NCBI GenBank assembly: GCA_014237965.1
Contig: JABABZ010000004.1
Span: forward strand, 1-46,092
Length of the DNA stretch: 46,092 bases
Source: Phycisphaerales bacterium
GTDB taxonomy: Bacteria > Planctomycetota > Phycisphaerae > Phycisphaerales > SM1A02
Direction: 5' to 3'
This document shows, in pieces, positions 1-9,017 of this stretch. The stretch's first letter is position 1. Each line of letters begins with the position of its first letter. Made by a program: the position numbers and the translations under genes. Under the pieces are notes generated by a model. It saw only the letters and a list, made by a program, of their open reading frames with translations, searched no databases and was not told the origin of the DNA.

Positions 1-2
1 AG

Positions 3-119
3 GTGGAGTTCTCGAGCGACGTGGCGAAGCGGGTGCATGTTCGACCGCCGAACGACGATCGTCTCGTCGAGATGGGCGAACGTGACGGGCGGATGACGTT
101 CATGTTCAAGCGACGATGA
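3..119 (+). CDS. C-terminal fragment of an unidentified CDS truncated by the window start
   Basis: Open frame from base 3 to TGA at 117-119 (VEFSSDVAKRVHVRPPNDDRLVEMGERDGRMTFMFKRR*). A strong hairpin follows. Confidence 0.5.
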   Translation: MEFSSDVAKRVHVRPPNDDRLVEMGERDGRMTFMFKRR

Positions 120-144
120 ACCCCCGGCACCGCCCGACGAAACA

Positions 145-175
145 GGCCCATCGAAATCGTCGATTTCGATGGGCC
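145..175. terminator. Perfect inverted repeat between a + strand CDS end and the tRNA 3' end; putative bidirectional terminator or processing hairpin
   Basis: GGCCCATCGAAATCG-T-CGATTTCGATGGGCC, 15-nt arms with no mismatch. No clear T-run. Confidence 0.5.
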
Positions 176-179
176 CGAA

Positions 180-253
180 TCAGGGCGACAGGATTCGAAC
201 CTGCGACCTGCGACTCCCAAAGCCGCCGCTCTACCAAGCTGAGCTACGCCCTG
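180..253 (-). tRNA. tRNA-Pro (anticodon UGG)
   Basis: Minus strand folds as a cloverleaf: acceptor CAGGGCG/CGCCCTG, D-arm GCTC/GAGC, anticodon arm GCGGC-TTTGGGA-GTCGC, T-arm GCAGG-TTCGAAT-CCTGT, discriminator A. CCA is not encoded. Confidence 0.95.
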
Positions 254-494
254 AATTGATCGGGGATTGTACGCGGCCCCTCGGGCTCGCCAAGGTCCCC
301 GACCGCACCGAATATCGAGTTCCGCGAGATCTTCCACGGGATTCGGGGTGATCCGATGCCATGAATCGACGGCGATCATCGAGAAGGGGGGGCATGATCG
401 GAATTTCGGCTCTGCCGACCACCTCCGCAAGCACTCTGCGGGGGGGTGAGGCCGGGAAGCGATCAGAAGGGTGATGGTCCGGGGCGACGGTGGT

Positions 495-2540
495 TCAGCA
501 GGCACCCCAGGCGGCCAGCAAGAGTCCCATGTCGGCACCCCCGACCTCGCCGTCACCATCAAGATCCGCGGCGCCGTCGGCGCCCCACTGACTCAGAAGA
601 AGTCCCATGTCGCTGCCATCGACAAGTCCGTCACCGGTGAGATCGGCGAGGCACTCATCGATGGCGCAGGGTTTTTCCGAGTCGTTGTTCTCCTTCTCGC
701 CGGTCAGCACTTCGAGAGAGAGGCGAAGGAACCGGATGGTCGTGTATCCCCCTCCCTCATAGAGGAGGCCGACGTCCTTGCACGGGTCGAGGACGGCGAG
801 TTGGCTGTATCCGAAACCTCCGGGTACCACGGTCGTGACCAGTGGCCACGTTTCCCCCCCGTCTTCGGAGATCACCACCGATCCGTTGGACCGCGAACTC
901 GTCGACCATGGTCCCGCATAGAGCAGTCGACTGGTGGAGAATCCGTCCGAGGTGTCGTTGAACAGAACGATGGAGGCCATGCAGGTCGGCGTGATCAGTT
1001 CATCATCGGGCTCGAGGGTCGTCCAGTTCCGGCCTCCGTCGATGGAACGTGATCGGAGGCGGAAGTGAGGTGAACCGTTGCCGCGTGCATTCAGGAGAAT
1101 CGTTCCGTCGTCGAGTTCCGCGATGGAGACTTCATCACCGGTACCGTTCCCGGAACCGTTGTCGACGTCCACGCCTCGCGTCCAGCTCTCTCCGCCGTCG
1201 TCCGAGTAGAGCATGAAGATGCGCATCGAACTCGGTGGTCCCTTGCGGAGGGGAATGACGAGGCGGCCGGCGGCATCTCCATGCCGAAGTTGTATCCCCA
1301 CGCCGGGGCTTCCGGCGAAGTTCGACGAGGCGGGCCGGGCGATCTCCGTGATGTCCAGGGGTTCCGTCCACGTCGCGCCCTGATCGTCGGAGTGCATCAT
1401 CCAGTTTCGGGATGTGCCCTCGCCGTATCCGGTCGGTACGCAGTGGGTATGACATCCCTCCGGAAACGACATGTAGAAGAGATACACGCGACCGGTGTTG
1501 GGACCGGCCCGGACCTCGACCGCGAGCGGATCGTTGAGCGATGTGCCACCCTGATCATCCAGCAGTTGCAGAGGCCCCCAGGTTTCTCCGCCGTCGGTTG
1601 AACGCTTCAGAATGATGTCGTTCTTCGCATGGTCGCCACCAAAGCGGCCTTCGGCGAAGGCGAGGATGGTTCCGTCCTGAAGACTGAGCAGTGACGGAAT
1701 TCGAATGTTGGGATAGGTATCGACGCCGACCTGAAAGACGATCGAGGTGGGTGGAGGCGGGGGAGGTTCCTGGAGTTCGTATCGCCCCTCGAGATACGTC
1801 TCGATCGCATCGCGATCGCTCGCGTCGAGCGCCGATGCATAGACCAAGATCTCGCAGATGCCTCCGGAGAGATGCTGGCTCAGGGAATACCGCGACCCCA
1901 GGATGAACCCGGCGAGATCGCTGACGGAATTGGCCCCGAGGGCCACGGTCTTCCCATTGAGCCGCAACTCCTGCTCACCGGGCGACATGACGCTCGTCAC
2001 CATGGTCAGCGCGCCGGGACCGATCGGGTCGGAGGTGATCGTGGGGTTCGATCCGGTGAACAAGGTCCAGACGCCCGGATTGGCCGATTCGCCGGTGAAG
2101 AGCGCGTTTCGGCCGACGCTTGAACTGGAGTCGAAGACGTATCCCCCATTGGCGGAATCGGGACGAGTCACCACGAAGATCGTTCGCGGCCCAGATAGCG
2201 TGCCGAATTCACTGCTCGACGCCCAGATGAGATCGTTGCCATCGAATTCGAGGGAGGGCATTCCGTTTCCGGCATCGTGGCGGAGGATCGGTCGCGCCCT
2301 GGCGTTCGACGCGACTCGAGTCAGATCGTGCCCGTGGGAACTCGCGTCATCCCATCGTTCGACGACGGTTCCATCGGGTGGAAGTCCGGCGATGCCGTTG
2401 ACGCCGGAGTCGGGTTTGTACCAGGCGTGCAGATCAGAGAACGCGGGATTCGGATCCCCGTTTTTCAGCACGATGGACTGTCCGAAGGACATGGCGCTGG
2501 AGCAGACAAGGACGAGTACGCCGACGACAAGGGCTCGCAT
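495..2540 (-). CDS. Secreted LamG-like + sialidase (GH33/BNR) protein with C-terminal dockerin-like repeats
   Basis: Start at MRALVVGVLVLVCSSAMSFGQ (signal peptide). N-terminal LamG/ConA-like domain; RIP motif (YPNIRIPSLL) followed by five Asp-boxes (STDGGETW, SDDQGATW, SDDGGESW, SIDGGRNW, SEDGGETW); tail DLTGDGLVDGSDMGLLLSQWG...DLDGDGEVGGADMGLLLAAWG. Confidence 0.85.
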   Translation of the reverse strand: MRALVVGVLVLVCSSAMSFGQSIVLKNGDPNPAFSDLHAWYKPDSGVNGIAGLPPDGTVVERWDDASSHGHDLTRVASNARARPILRHDAGNGMPSLEFDGNDLIWASSSEFGTLSGPRTIFVVTRPDSANGGYVFDSSSSVGRNALFTGESANPGVWTLFTGSNPTITSDPIGPGALTMVTSVMSPGEQELRLNGKTVALGANSVSDLAGFILGSRYSLSQHLSGGICEILVYASALDASDRDAIETYLEGRYELQEPPPPPPTSIVFQVGVDTYPNIRIPSLLSLQDGTILAFAEGRFGGDHAKNDIILKRSTDGGETWGPLQLLDDQGGTSLNDPLAVEVRAGPNTGRVYLFYMSFPEGCHTHCVPTGYGEGTSRNWMMHSDDQGATWTEPLDITEIARPASSNFAGSPGVGIQLRHGDAAGRLVIPLRKGPPSSMRIFMLYSDDGGESWTRGVDVDNGSGNGTGDEVSIAELDDGTILLNARGNGSPHFRLRSRSIDGGRNWTTLEPDDELITPTCMASIVLFNDTSDGFSTSRLLYAGPWSTSSRSNGSVVISEDGGETWPLVTTVVPGGFGYSQLAVLDPCKDVGLLYEGGGYTTIRFLRLSLEVLTGEKENNDSEKPCAIDECLADLTGDGLVDGSDMGLLLSQWGADGAADLDGDGEVGGADMGLLLAAWGAC

Positions 2541-2575
2541 GTTCGGAGTTCCACTAGGGAGAGATCGGGTGATGA

Positions 2576-3781
2576 TCAGGGGCAGTTCTTGGCCTGTGCG
2601 ACGCACGATGCATCCCATTCGACGTCGCAGCAGAACACATCGATCTCGCAGACGAAGGAGCAGCACGATGGATCATCGCAGCCGGGAGTGCCGTTGTCCT
2701 CATGGCACGATCCGGAAGCAGGATCGCCGCATCCCGGGAAACATCCTTCGATCGGGGTGTGAATGCATCGGCCGTCAACACAGGTGTCCGTCGTGCATGG
2801 GTCTGAGTCATCGCAGTCGATTCCGTCGCAGGGATCGGCGGGACAAGGACCCCAGTAGGCGAGCAGGAGTCCGACATCGGCGCCGTCGACCATGCCGTCT
2901 CCATTGAGGTCACCGATGCCATCGGTGCTCCAGCCGGCGAGGAGCAGGCCCATGTCGGCGCCGTCGACGGATCCGTCGCCGTTCAGGTCGCCGAGGCAAT
3001 CGTCGTCGACGAATCCGTACTTGGAGAGCAGATAGTCCATCACGGCATCCCGAGCGTCCGGGGAGAGTGCTTCGTCATAGATCACGGCTTCGCTGACGGC
3101 ACCGGCCAGACGGTTCTCGACGTTGTAGCGGGATCCGAAGATGATTCCGGCCTGACTTTCCGGTGTGCCGCTGCTCGACCCCGTGTCGTCGCCATTGACC
3201 TGAATGTTCTGCGTGCCGTCGGGGTGGAAGATCATCGTGACGATCGAGATTTCACCGACGGCGATGTCGCCGCCACCGAACACGTTCGATCCGCCCGCAT
3301 AGCCGACCCATTGTTCGGGCATCGAGATCTGTCCGGTGAAGATCGCGCTTCGTCCTGCGATCGAACTCGAGTCCATGACGTAACCCCCGTCGGCCAGGTC
3401 GGGTCGGGTCACGAGGAAGAACGTTCTCGGCCCGGAGAGGCTCCCGTACTCGCCACTCGATGCCCAGATGAAGTCGTCGGTGAATTCGACACCGGGAACG
3501 CCCGCACCGGAGTCGAGGCTGTAGGTGGGTTGGGAACCGAGCGTGGTTCGCGTCAGGTGTCGATCATTGATGCTCAAGTCGTTCCAGGAGATCACGAAGG
3601 CGCCATTTTCTGCGAGGCCATCGGCACCGTTGACACCATTGGTGCCGCTATACCAGGCGTAGAGCGCGGAATACTCCGGATTCGGGGTACCGTCTCGGAG
3701 CGTGACGCCGTCTCCGGCCAAGGCGGCGGTCGAGAGGCCTGCAATCGCGAGCCCAGAGCATGCTTTGGTGAGTTTCTTCAT
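2576..3781 (-). CDS. Secreted LamG-like protein with internal dockerin-like repeats and a cysteine-rich C-terminus
   Basis: Signal peptide MKKLTKACSGLAIAGLSTAALAG. LamG-like domain is paralogous to the downstream gene. GDLNGDGSVDGADMGLLL..GDLNGDGMVDGADVGLLL, then CTTDTCVDGRCIHTP and CHEDNGTPGCDDPSCCSFVCEIDVFCCDVEWDASCVAQAKNCP. Confidence 0.85.
   Translation of the reverse strand: MKKLTKACSGLAIAGLSTAALAGDGVTLRDGTPNPEYSALYAWYSGTNGVNGADGLAENGAFVISWNDLSINDRHLTRTTLGSQPTYSLDSGAGVPGVEFTDDFIWASSGEYGSLSGPRTFFLVTRPDLADGGYVMDSSSIAGRSAIFTGQISMPEQWVGYAGGSNVFGGGDIAVGEISIVTMIFHPDGTQNIQVNGDDTGSSSGTPESQAGIIFGSRYNVENRLAGAVSEAVIYDEALSPDARDAVMDYLLSKYGFVDDDCLGDLNGDGSVDGADMGLLLAGWSTDGIGDLNGDGMVDGADVGLLLAYWGPCPADPCDGIDCDDSDPCTTDTCVDGRCIHTPIEGCFPGCGDPASGSCHEDNGTPGCDDPSCCSFVCEIDVFCCDVEWDASCVAQAKNCP
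2582..2707 (-). repeat. Cysteine-rich repeat, copy C (42 aa)
   Basis: CHEDNGTPGCDDPSCCSFVCEIDVFCCDVEWDASCVAQAKNC; same Cys spacing as copy A except the last Cys. Confidence 0.85.
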
Positions 3782-4080
3782 GAATTCAAGATACCGTTGT
3801 CGCCCTTGTGATCAACGAGCGTTTTGGAGGACTGGGGAGAAAGGCCGTTCCGGGTGATCTGTCGCTGGTCTGGAAGGGTCTGAGGATCGGAACAACCGTA
3901 AGGACTCGAGGCCTCGAAATGGCCGGCAAGACCGTCGATCTCCCCTCAGGCCTCTTCGGGATTCCCGCCGGGGATCTGGTGCTTCTGGACGCTTTACGGC
4001 TGTGTCGCCGGTCCGTCGAGGTGGCCTGTACTCTGGTCCTCGCCTCGAGCGAGTCACGTATTCAACCTGGAGATCGGCTT

Positions 4081-5400
4081 ATGCGACCCACCGCGCGAAC
4101 CAACGGGATTCCTTCACCGATCATCCGGGGATTCCTGACGTCGATCCTGCCCTCGATCCTGGCCGTGGTCTGGATCACTCCGATCTCAGGCTGCAACGTG
4201 ACAACGCCTCGGGTTGAACAGTACGACGCGTATCCGGCGATCCGGAATGACCTCTCTCCCGAACTGGCGCAGTTGCTCCTTCAGGACTACGCGGCGTCGG
4301 CGACCTCCGGGGTCGATGAAGCGATGCAGGAGATCATCAATACCTCCGATGATCCCGAGGCGATCGACCACGCGCTCCGATTCAGGAGTGCGGCGGTCTC
4401 TGAGATTCGCCGGGCCGCGCTTCGGGTCAATCCCATCGCAGGAGCACTTGATTCGTGGGTGCTGTTGGAGCAACTTCGGACATTCCTGTTCGACGGTCCC
4501 GGCAAGACGGCATTCGATGGGCAGATGGGGATCATCGATCAAATGATGGTGACGCTCGATCGCGATCTCGACATCGCCGTCGAGCGAATGCTGGAAGACC
4601 GCGAGCTCGCCGAGGAGACCGTGGGTTCCTTCGCGGATGCCCATCCGATTTCGAGCATCAACCTCGCGCGTCCTTCAGTGATCTCACCGGTCGCGAATGA
4701 TGATGATCGACTTCGCACCCTGATGGACGCCGTGGCCTCTTTCGAGTTTATCGCCAATGCGGCCTACTATCGGCTCGGCTCCGCGATCGACGATCTTCCG
4801 CAGGATGTCCGTTGGCAGTCGGAGATCGTCATCCGCGAAGTCCTCGCTGATCCGAGGGTCGCGGAAGCGATCACGAGTCTGGATGAACTCGACGGTCACA
4901 TGCGGGATGTCGCCACCGCGATCGAGGCGATTCCGACGTCACTCGATGAGAACGGGGAAGGGATCATGGAGTCGATCAATCTCCTCTCGAAGCAGGTGGC
5001 GGACGAGATCGCCGTCACGGTCGATGAGGGGGTCGAGCGGATCGGAGAGATCGCCGAGGTCGAGCGGGTGGGGGCGCAGCGCGACATCGAACGCCAGCGT
5101 CTCGAGACGATCGAGGTCCTGCAGGCGGAGCGCGAGGTGATTCTGGAGGCGATCGCCAAGGAGCGGGTGGCGTTGGTCGAGGATGTCTCCCGCGAACGTG
5201 ATGTGACGATCACGATGCTTCAGGACATGATCGCGTCGCAGACCGACACCGCCATCGAAGCGGCGGGAAGCAGGGCCGAGACGGCGATCGACCGGGCGAT
5301 CGGCGGGATGCTGGTGGTGATGGGCGTCGGACTCGGTGGTGCCGTCATCATCATGGTCGGGTTGACGCTCTACATTCGTCGGTCCGTCAGGTCGACCTGA
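4081..5400 (+). CDS. Predicted lipoprotein with a long coiled coil and a C-terminal transmembrane helix, function unknown
   Basis: SD-like GGAGA upstream of ATG 4081. Lipobox-like ITPISGC; charged coiled coil (EIAEVERVGAQRDIERQRLETIEVLQAEREVILEAIAKERV); terminal TM helix (MLVVMGVGLGGAVIIMVGLTLYI). Confidence 0.65.
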   Translation: MRPTARTNGIPSPIIRGFLTSILPSILAVVWITPISGCNVTTPRVEQYDAYPAIRNDLSPELAQLLLQDYAASATSGVDEAMQEIINTSDDPEAIDHALRFRSAAVSEIRRAALRVNPIAGALDSWVLLEQLRTFLFDGPGKTAFDGQMGIIDQMMVTLDRDLDIAVERMLEDRELAEETVGSFADAHPISSINLARPSVISPVANDDDRLRTLMDAVASFEFIANAAYYRLGSAIDDLPQDVRWQSEIVIREVLADPRVAEAITSLDELDGHMRDVATAIEAIPTSLDENGEGIMESINLLSKQVADEIAVTVDEGVERIGEIAEVERVGAQRDIERQRLETIEVLQAEREVILEAIAKERVALVEDVSRERDVTITMLQDMIASQTDTAIEAAGSRAETAIDRAIGGMLVVMGVGLGGAVIIMVGLTLYIRRSVRST

Positions 5401-5417
5401 TTTCACAGGCGATCGTG

Positions 5418-6227
5418 TCAGTCGAATGTCGTCCGAAGCGGGCCGGATTCAAGCCAGGTCCGGGCCAGCTCCGTTGCGAAGACGTGGGGATAGTGCCCGG
5501 TTCCGGGGCAATGATCCACTCTTGCGTCGGGGCGGATCTTCCGCAGTTCCTCGACGGGCATTCGGCCCGCCTCGCCCGCGAGTCCGAACACCGGACAGGT
5601 GATGGACGCCACGGATTCGGAGATCGGCCATTGGACGCCGCCTGCGATCATCAGGGCGGCTTCGACGACCGGGGCGAACATGAATCGCCGTTCGATCCGG
5701 AGTCTCCAATCCCCCTGATCCTCGAGGGAGAAGAAGTCGGGCACCCATGAAGACGCTTCGGCGATCCACCCGGCTTGAGTCGCCAGGCGTCCGGCTTCGG
5801 CGGCTCGATCCACCCAGGGGATCATCTGATCGAGATACGTCTGGCGGAGTCGATCGGGCAACGGGACGCTCGATTCCAGCATCACCACACGGTCGATCGA
5901 GAGGGCCGGGTCCGCGGCGAGAACGCAGGACATGCCACCACCCAGCGAGTGGCCCACCAGACTCGCGCCGGCGAACCCAGCGTCGAGGATGGTTCGTCGG
6001 ACCCGTGCGAGGACACCGTCCGCGAACTGGCGGGCGATCGCGTTCTTCGCCTCGAGATCAGGTTCCGACGGCCATTCTTCGAGGTTGAACTCGCCTCCCG
6101 CAGGCATCCAGGAGATCGGCAGAACCGGCCCGGGAAGGGCGGATCGGATGAACTCGACCTCGTTGGCATGTCCGCACCATCCGTGAAGGAACACCACCGG
6201 ACGCGGATTCGAGGGGTTGGAGGTCAT
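5418..6227 (-). CDS. Alpha/beta hydrolase
   Basis: VVFLHGWCGH oxyanion region, GHSLGGG nucleophile elbow, GTGHYPH catalytic His. Start chosen at MTSNPSNPRPVVFLHG. Confidence 0.85.
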   Translation of the reverse strand: MTSNPSNPRPVVFLHGWCGHANEVEFIRSALPGPVLPISWMPAGGEFNLEEWPSEPDLEAKNAIARQFADGVLARVRRTILDAGFAGASLVGHSLGGGMSCVLAADPALSIDRVVMLESSVPLPDRLRQTYLDQMIPWVDRAAEAGRLATQAGWIAEASSWVPDFFSLEDQGDWRLRIERRFMFAPVVEAALMIAGGVQWPISESVASITCPVFGLAGEAGRMPVEELRKIRPDARVDHCPGTGHYPHVFATELARTWLESGPLRTTFD

Positions 6228-6369
6228 CGCAGGAGGGTATTCCAAGACGCAGATGTTCGCTTGTCGCATCCACAGCCCCGTCGTGATCGAGCCGGGATCG
6301 GTATCCTCTCCGAACCCGCCACCGGCTTTGGCGGGACGCTCAGCAACGTTCCCGGATCCAGGCCCACTC

Positions 6370-6765
6370 ATGACCACCTTCGCCCTCGACGGCATCACCA
6401 GTTATCTCCCGGTCGGCGTCATCATCTTGATGGCGTTCGCCTTCATCGCCATGAATCTCATGCTCACCACGATCATCGGGCCGAAGGCGCAGGGTGCGGT
6501 CAAGGGGCTTGCTTACGAGTCCGGCATGGATCCGATCGGATCGGCGCGGAAGCGCTTCAACGTGCGGTTCTACATCCTCGCGATGACCTTTCTGGTCTTC
6601 GACGTCGAGATCATCTTCCTCTACCCGTGGGCGGTGACGTTCTCGAAACTCGAGCCGCGATCATCCGAGTCGGCCTTGTTCCTCGGTCGGATCATGTTCT
6701 TCATCGCGACCAGCGTCGTGGCATACGTCTACGCCTGGAAGAAGGGCGTCTTCCGCTGGGATTGA
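6370..6765 (+). CDS. nuoA: NADH-quinone oxidoreductase subunit A
   Basis: Three TM helices with the signature YESGMDPIGSARKRFNVRFYILAMTFLVFDVEIIFLYPWAV. Confidence 0.93.
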   Translation: MTTFALDGITSYLPVGVIILMAFAFIAMNLMLTTIIGPKAQGAVKGLAYESGMDPIGSARKRFNVRFYILAMTFLVFDVEIIFLYPWAVTFSKLEPRSSESALFLGRIMFFIATSVVAYVYAWKKGVFRWD

Positions 6766-6790
6766 AGACCGACCTCTTCGATTGAAAATT

Positions 6791-6830
6791 GAACGACGCC
6801 CGCTGTTCAGCGAGCGTCGTTCTTTTTCTT
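6791..6830 (+). terminator. Intrinsic terminator after nuoA
   Basis: GAACGACGC..CGCTGTTCAGCG..GCGTCGTTC hairpin followed by TTTTTCTT. Confidence 0.8.
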
Positions 6831-6853
6831 CGGACGGAATCTCGAGGTTCTCT

Positions 6854-8518
6854 TCAACCGGTCCAGTCGACGAGCAGGAGCCCCAGATCGGCGCCGTTCA
6901 CCACGTCGTTTCCATCGAGGTCGGCGATGCAGTCGCGCCCGCACGGACCCCATGCGACCAGCATCAGTCCCAGGTCGGCACCGTTCACCAGACCATCGTC
7001 GTTCAGATCGCCGGGGATTTCGGGGGTGTTGTTGCCACCATTGCTCATCACGATCATCGAATCATCGAGTTCGTCCACGAAGATCAGGTCGAGATCTCCG
7101 TCGTTGTCCATGTCGACGGGCAGCGAGCAACTGGCGGCGATCGGTGAGGGGAACGACTCATGGAAGTCGAAGTTGCCTTCGCCGTCGTTCAGGAAGAGGA
7201 ACCAATCCCCCGAGTAGCTCGAGGTGATCCAGTCCATGTCCCCATCACCATCCAGGTCGCCGAGATCACTGGCGAGCGGAAAAGGATCCGTCGAGTAGGT
7301 GACTCCGTTGGCAAGATCGCCCGAACCGTCGTTGCGGAAGACCTGACCGGCATTCGCGAATGAATTCACCGTGGTCACATCGACGTCGCCATCGCCGTCG
7401 AGATCGGCGAGATTGAGTTGCCAGCATCGGCCGGCGACGCTTCGCGTTCCAGCGGTGATGAAGTTTCCGTTTCCGTCCGCGACCAGGACTCGAATCTGGC
7501 TGGCGCCTCCGATGACCAGGTCGAACAGGCCGTCACCATTCATGTCATCCGCCTGAATGCTCCATTCGCCGCTGATGCCCGGTTGGATCGTGGTGGGCGG
7601 ATCGAAGACCCCGTCGCCTTGATTCCGGAGAAGCGTCACATTGCTGGACGAGTAATTCGTGCTGGCGATGTCGAGATCGCCATCTCCATCAAGGTCGAGG
7701 GTGGTGATCCCGCGCGGGGCGTTCCCGGTACCGAGCGTCTGGGCGCCACCGTACGAGCCATCGCCTCCGCCGATCAGAATCGAGACGTTGTCTCCGGTGA
7801 TGTTGGCCGTGCAGAGATCCGCATGCCCATCGAGATCGAAGTCCGCTGGCTCGGAAGGACTCGGCACCGATCCGACGGGATTCGTCGGCGTGAGAAACGG
7901 TTGGATCCGACCGGTTCCATCGCCCGTGTTGAGAAACACCCGGACATCGTCCGTCGCTTCGTTCACGATCGAGAGATCGATCCATCCGTCCTCGTCGAGA
8001 TCGGTGGCACTGCCGCCATACGGGATCACGTCTTCGCCGGGAAAGGCGCTGGTCGTGATCTCCTGAAGAATGAAGAAGTCCATCTCGGCGGCCGCCGCCG
8101 CGGTCCAGAATCGAAACTGATGTCCGGCCGTACGAAGCGTCGTCCGATCGGTCCCGCGAATCGTGTTGGCGAGGGTGACGGTCACGGGTTCGCCGGGACT
8201 GGCGTCTCTGATCGGGTCGAGGGTGACCGTGCGGCCATCCTCGGAGAACGAAAACGCTCCCCGAAGAGAACCGGCGCCGCGGCTGAACGCGTGGAAGGAC
8301 CTGACATCGATCGAGTCGGGGTCGATCGCTCGATCGAACGTGACGCTGATGCTCCCGTCCGTCGGCGCATCGAGGACCGCTCGAACCGGTGATGTCTCGA
8401 CGACCGAGAGGGTTCCTTCCAGAAAGGTGGAGGCGGCGGCCGGCATGGCGGCGAGAAGGGAGACGAGGAAGAGTGCAGGTGATCTCACGAGAGGCTCCGT
8501 GGAACGCGCGCTCGGCAT
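6854..8518 (-). CDS. Secreted SbsA-type Ig-like + FG-GAP/VCBS repeat protein with C-terminal dockerin-like repeats
   Basis: N-terminal signal sequence; ISVTFDRAIDPDSI...TLDPIRDASPGEPVTVTLANTIRG (bacterial Ig-like); multiple DLDGDGDLDI repeats; tail GDLNDDGLVNGADLGLMLVAWG...ADLDGNDVVNGADLGLLLVDW. Confidence 0.85.
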   Translation of the reverse strand: MPSARSTEPLVRSPALFLVSLLAAMPAAASTFLEGTLSVVETSPVRAVLDAPTDGSISVTFDRAIDPDSIDVRSFHAFSRGAGSLRGAFSFSEDGRTVTLDPIRDASPGEPVTVTLANTIRGTDRTTLRTAGHQFRFWTAAAAAEMDFFILQEITTSAFPGEDVIPYGGSATDLDEDGWIDLSIVNEATDDVRVFLNTGDGTGRIQPFLTPTNPVGSVPSPSEPADFDLDGHADLCTANITGDNVSILIGGGDGSYGGAQTLGTGNAPRGITTLDLDGDGDLDIASTNYSSSNVTLLRNQGDGVFDPPTTIQPGISGEWSIQADDMNGDGLFDLVIGGASQIRVLVADGNGNFITAGTRSVAGRCWQLNLADLDGDGDVDVTTVNSFANAGQVFRNDGSGDLANGVTYSTDPFPLASDLGDLDGDGDMDWITSSYSGDWFLFLNDGEGNFDFHESFPSPIAASCSLPVDMDNDGDLDLIFVDELDDSMIVMSNGGNNTPEIPGDLNDDGLVNGADLGLMLVAWGPCGRDCIADLDGNDVVNGADLGLLLVDWTG

Positions 8519-8638
8519 GGAGATGCCGCAGAAGGATGACCCCGGACACGGAGATCATCCATGTTCTTTGATCCGCTCAGGAGCGATCAGGTTCCTTCGA
8601 ATCAGGATTCCGAGCGTCCGAGAAGGCGGAAATCCGCG

Positions 8639-8905
8639 TCAGGCGGTCTTTGGGGAATTTTCGAGTCGTCGAGCCGTGGCGACCAGGGTCTGGGTGTGGC
8701 ATGCCACGCAAGGGCCATACTCGGCCAGAAGGAGGCTGCGAGCCGCCTTCAGGTGTTCGGCGCTCGGCAGGGGACCATCCTCGATCGATGCCTCGGCATC
8801 CGTCGGAAGACCATTGCAGGACATGCCGACGCCCGCGGAGGGCAGATCGATTTCGACCATGGGTCGGTCGGGCGGTCGGAGTCTGGTCGGCATGACTTCT
8901 TGCAT
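8639..8905 (-). CDS. Small hypothetical protein with one CxxCH haem-binding-like motif
   Basis: ORF containing EYGPCVACHTQT near its C-terminus. Start uncertain; 8905 (MQEVMPTRL) avoids overlap with the neighbouring gene. Confidence 0.45.
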   Translation of the reverse strand: MQEVMPTRLRPPDRPMVEIDLPSAGVGMSCNGLPTDAEASIEDGPLPSAEHLKAARSLLLAEYGPCVACHTQTLVATARRLENSPKTA

Positions 8906-9017
8906 CGGCGAAAACAGGTCGCGAGCGTTCAAGCATCGCGCATGATTTTGGTTGGTGCTCTTCTCAAAGGTGTCCGGAACGATCGAATCATCCTTTTCGA
9001 CGTGGCGGTCCTCGGGG

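Noticed and set aside
498-653. Dockerin-like tails taken as evidence of a cellulosome
   Set aside because: No cohesin or scaffoldin-like sequence in the window, and the attached domains are not cellulolytic.
1858-2907. 349-aa + strand ORF over the sialidase and LamG genes
   Set aside because: Overlaps two well-supported minus-strand genes; composition is an antisense artefact.
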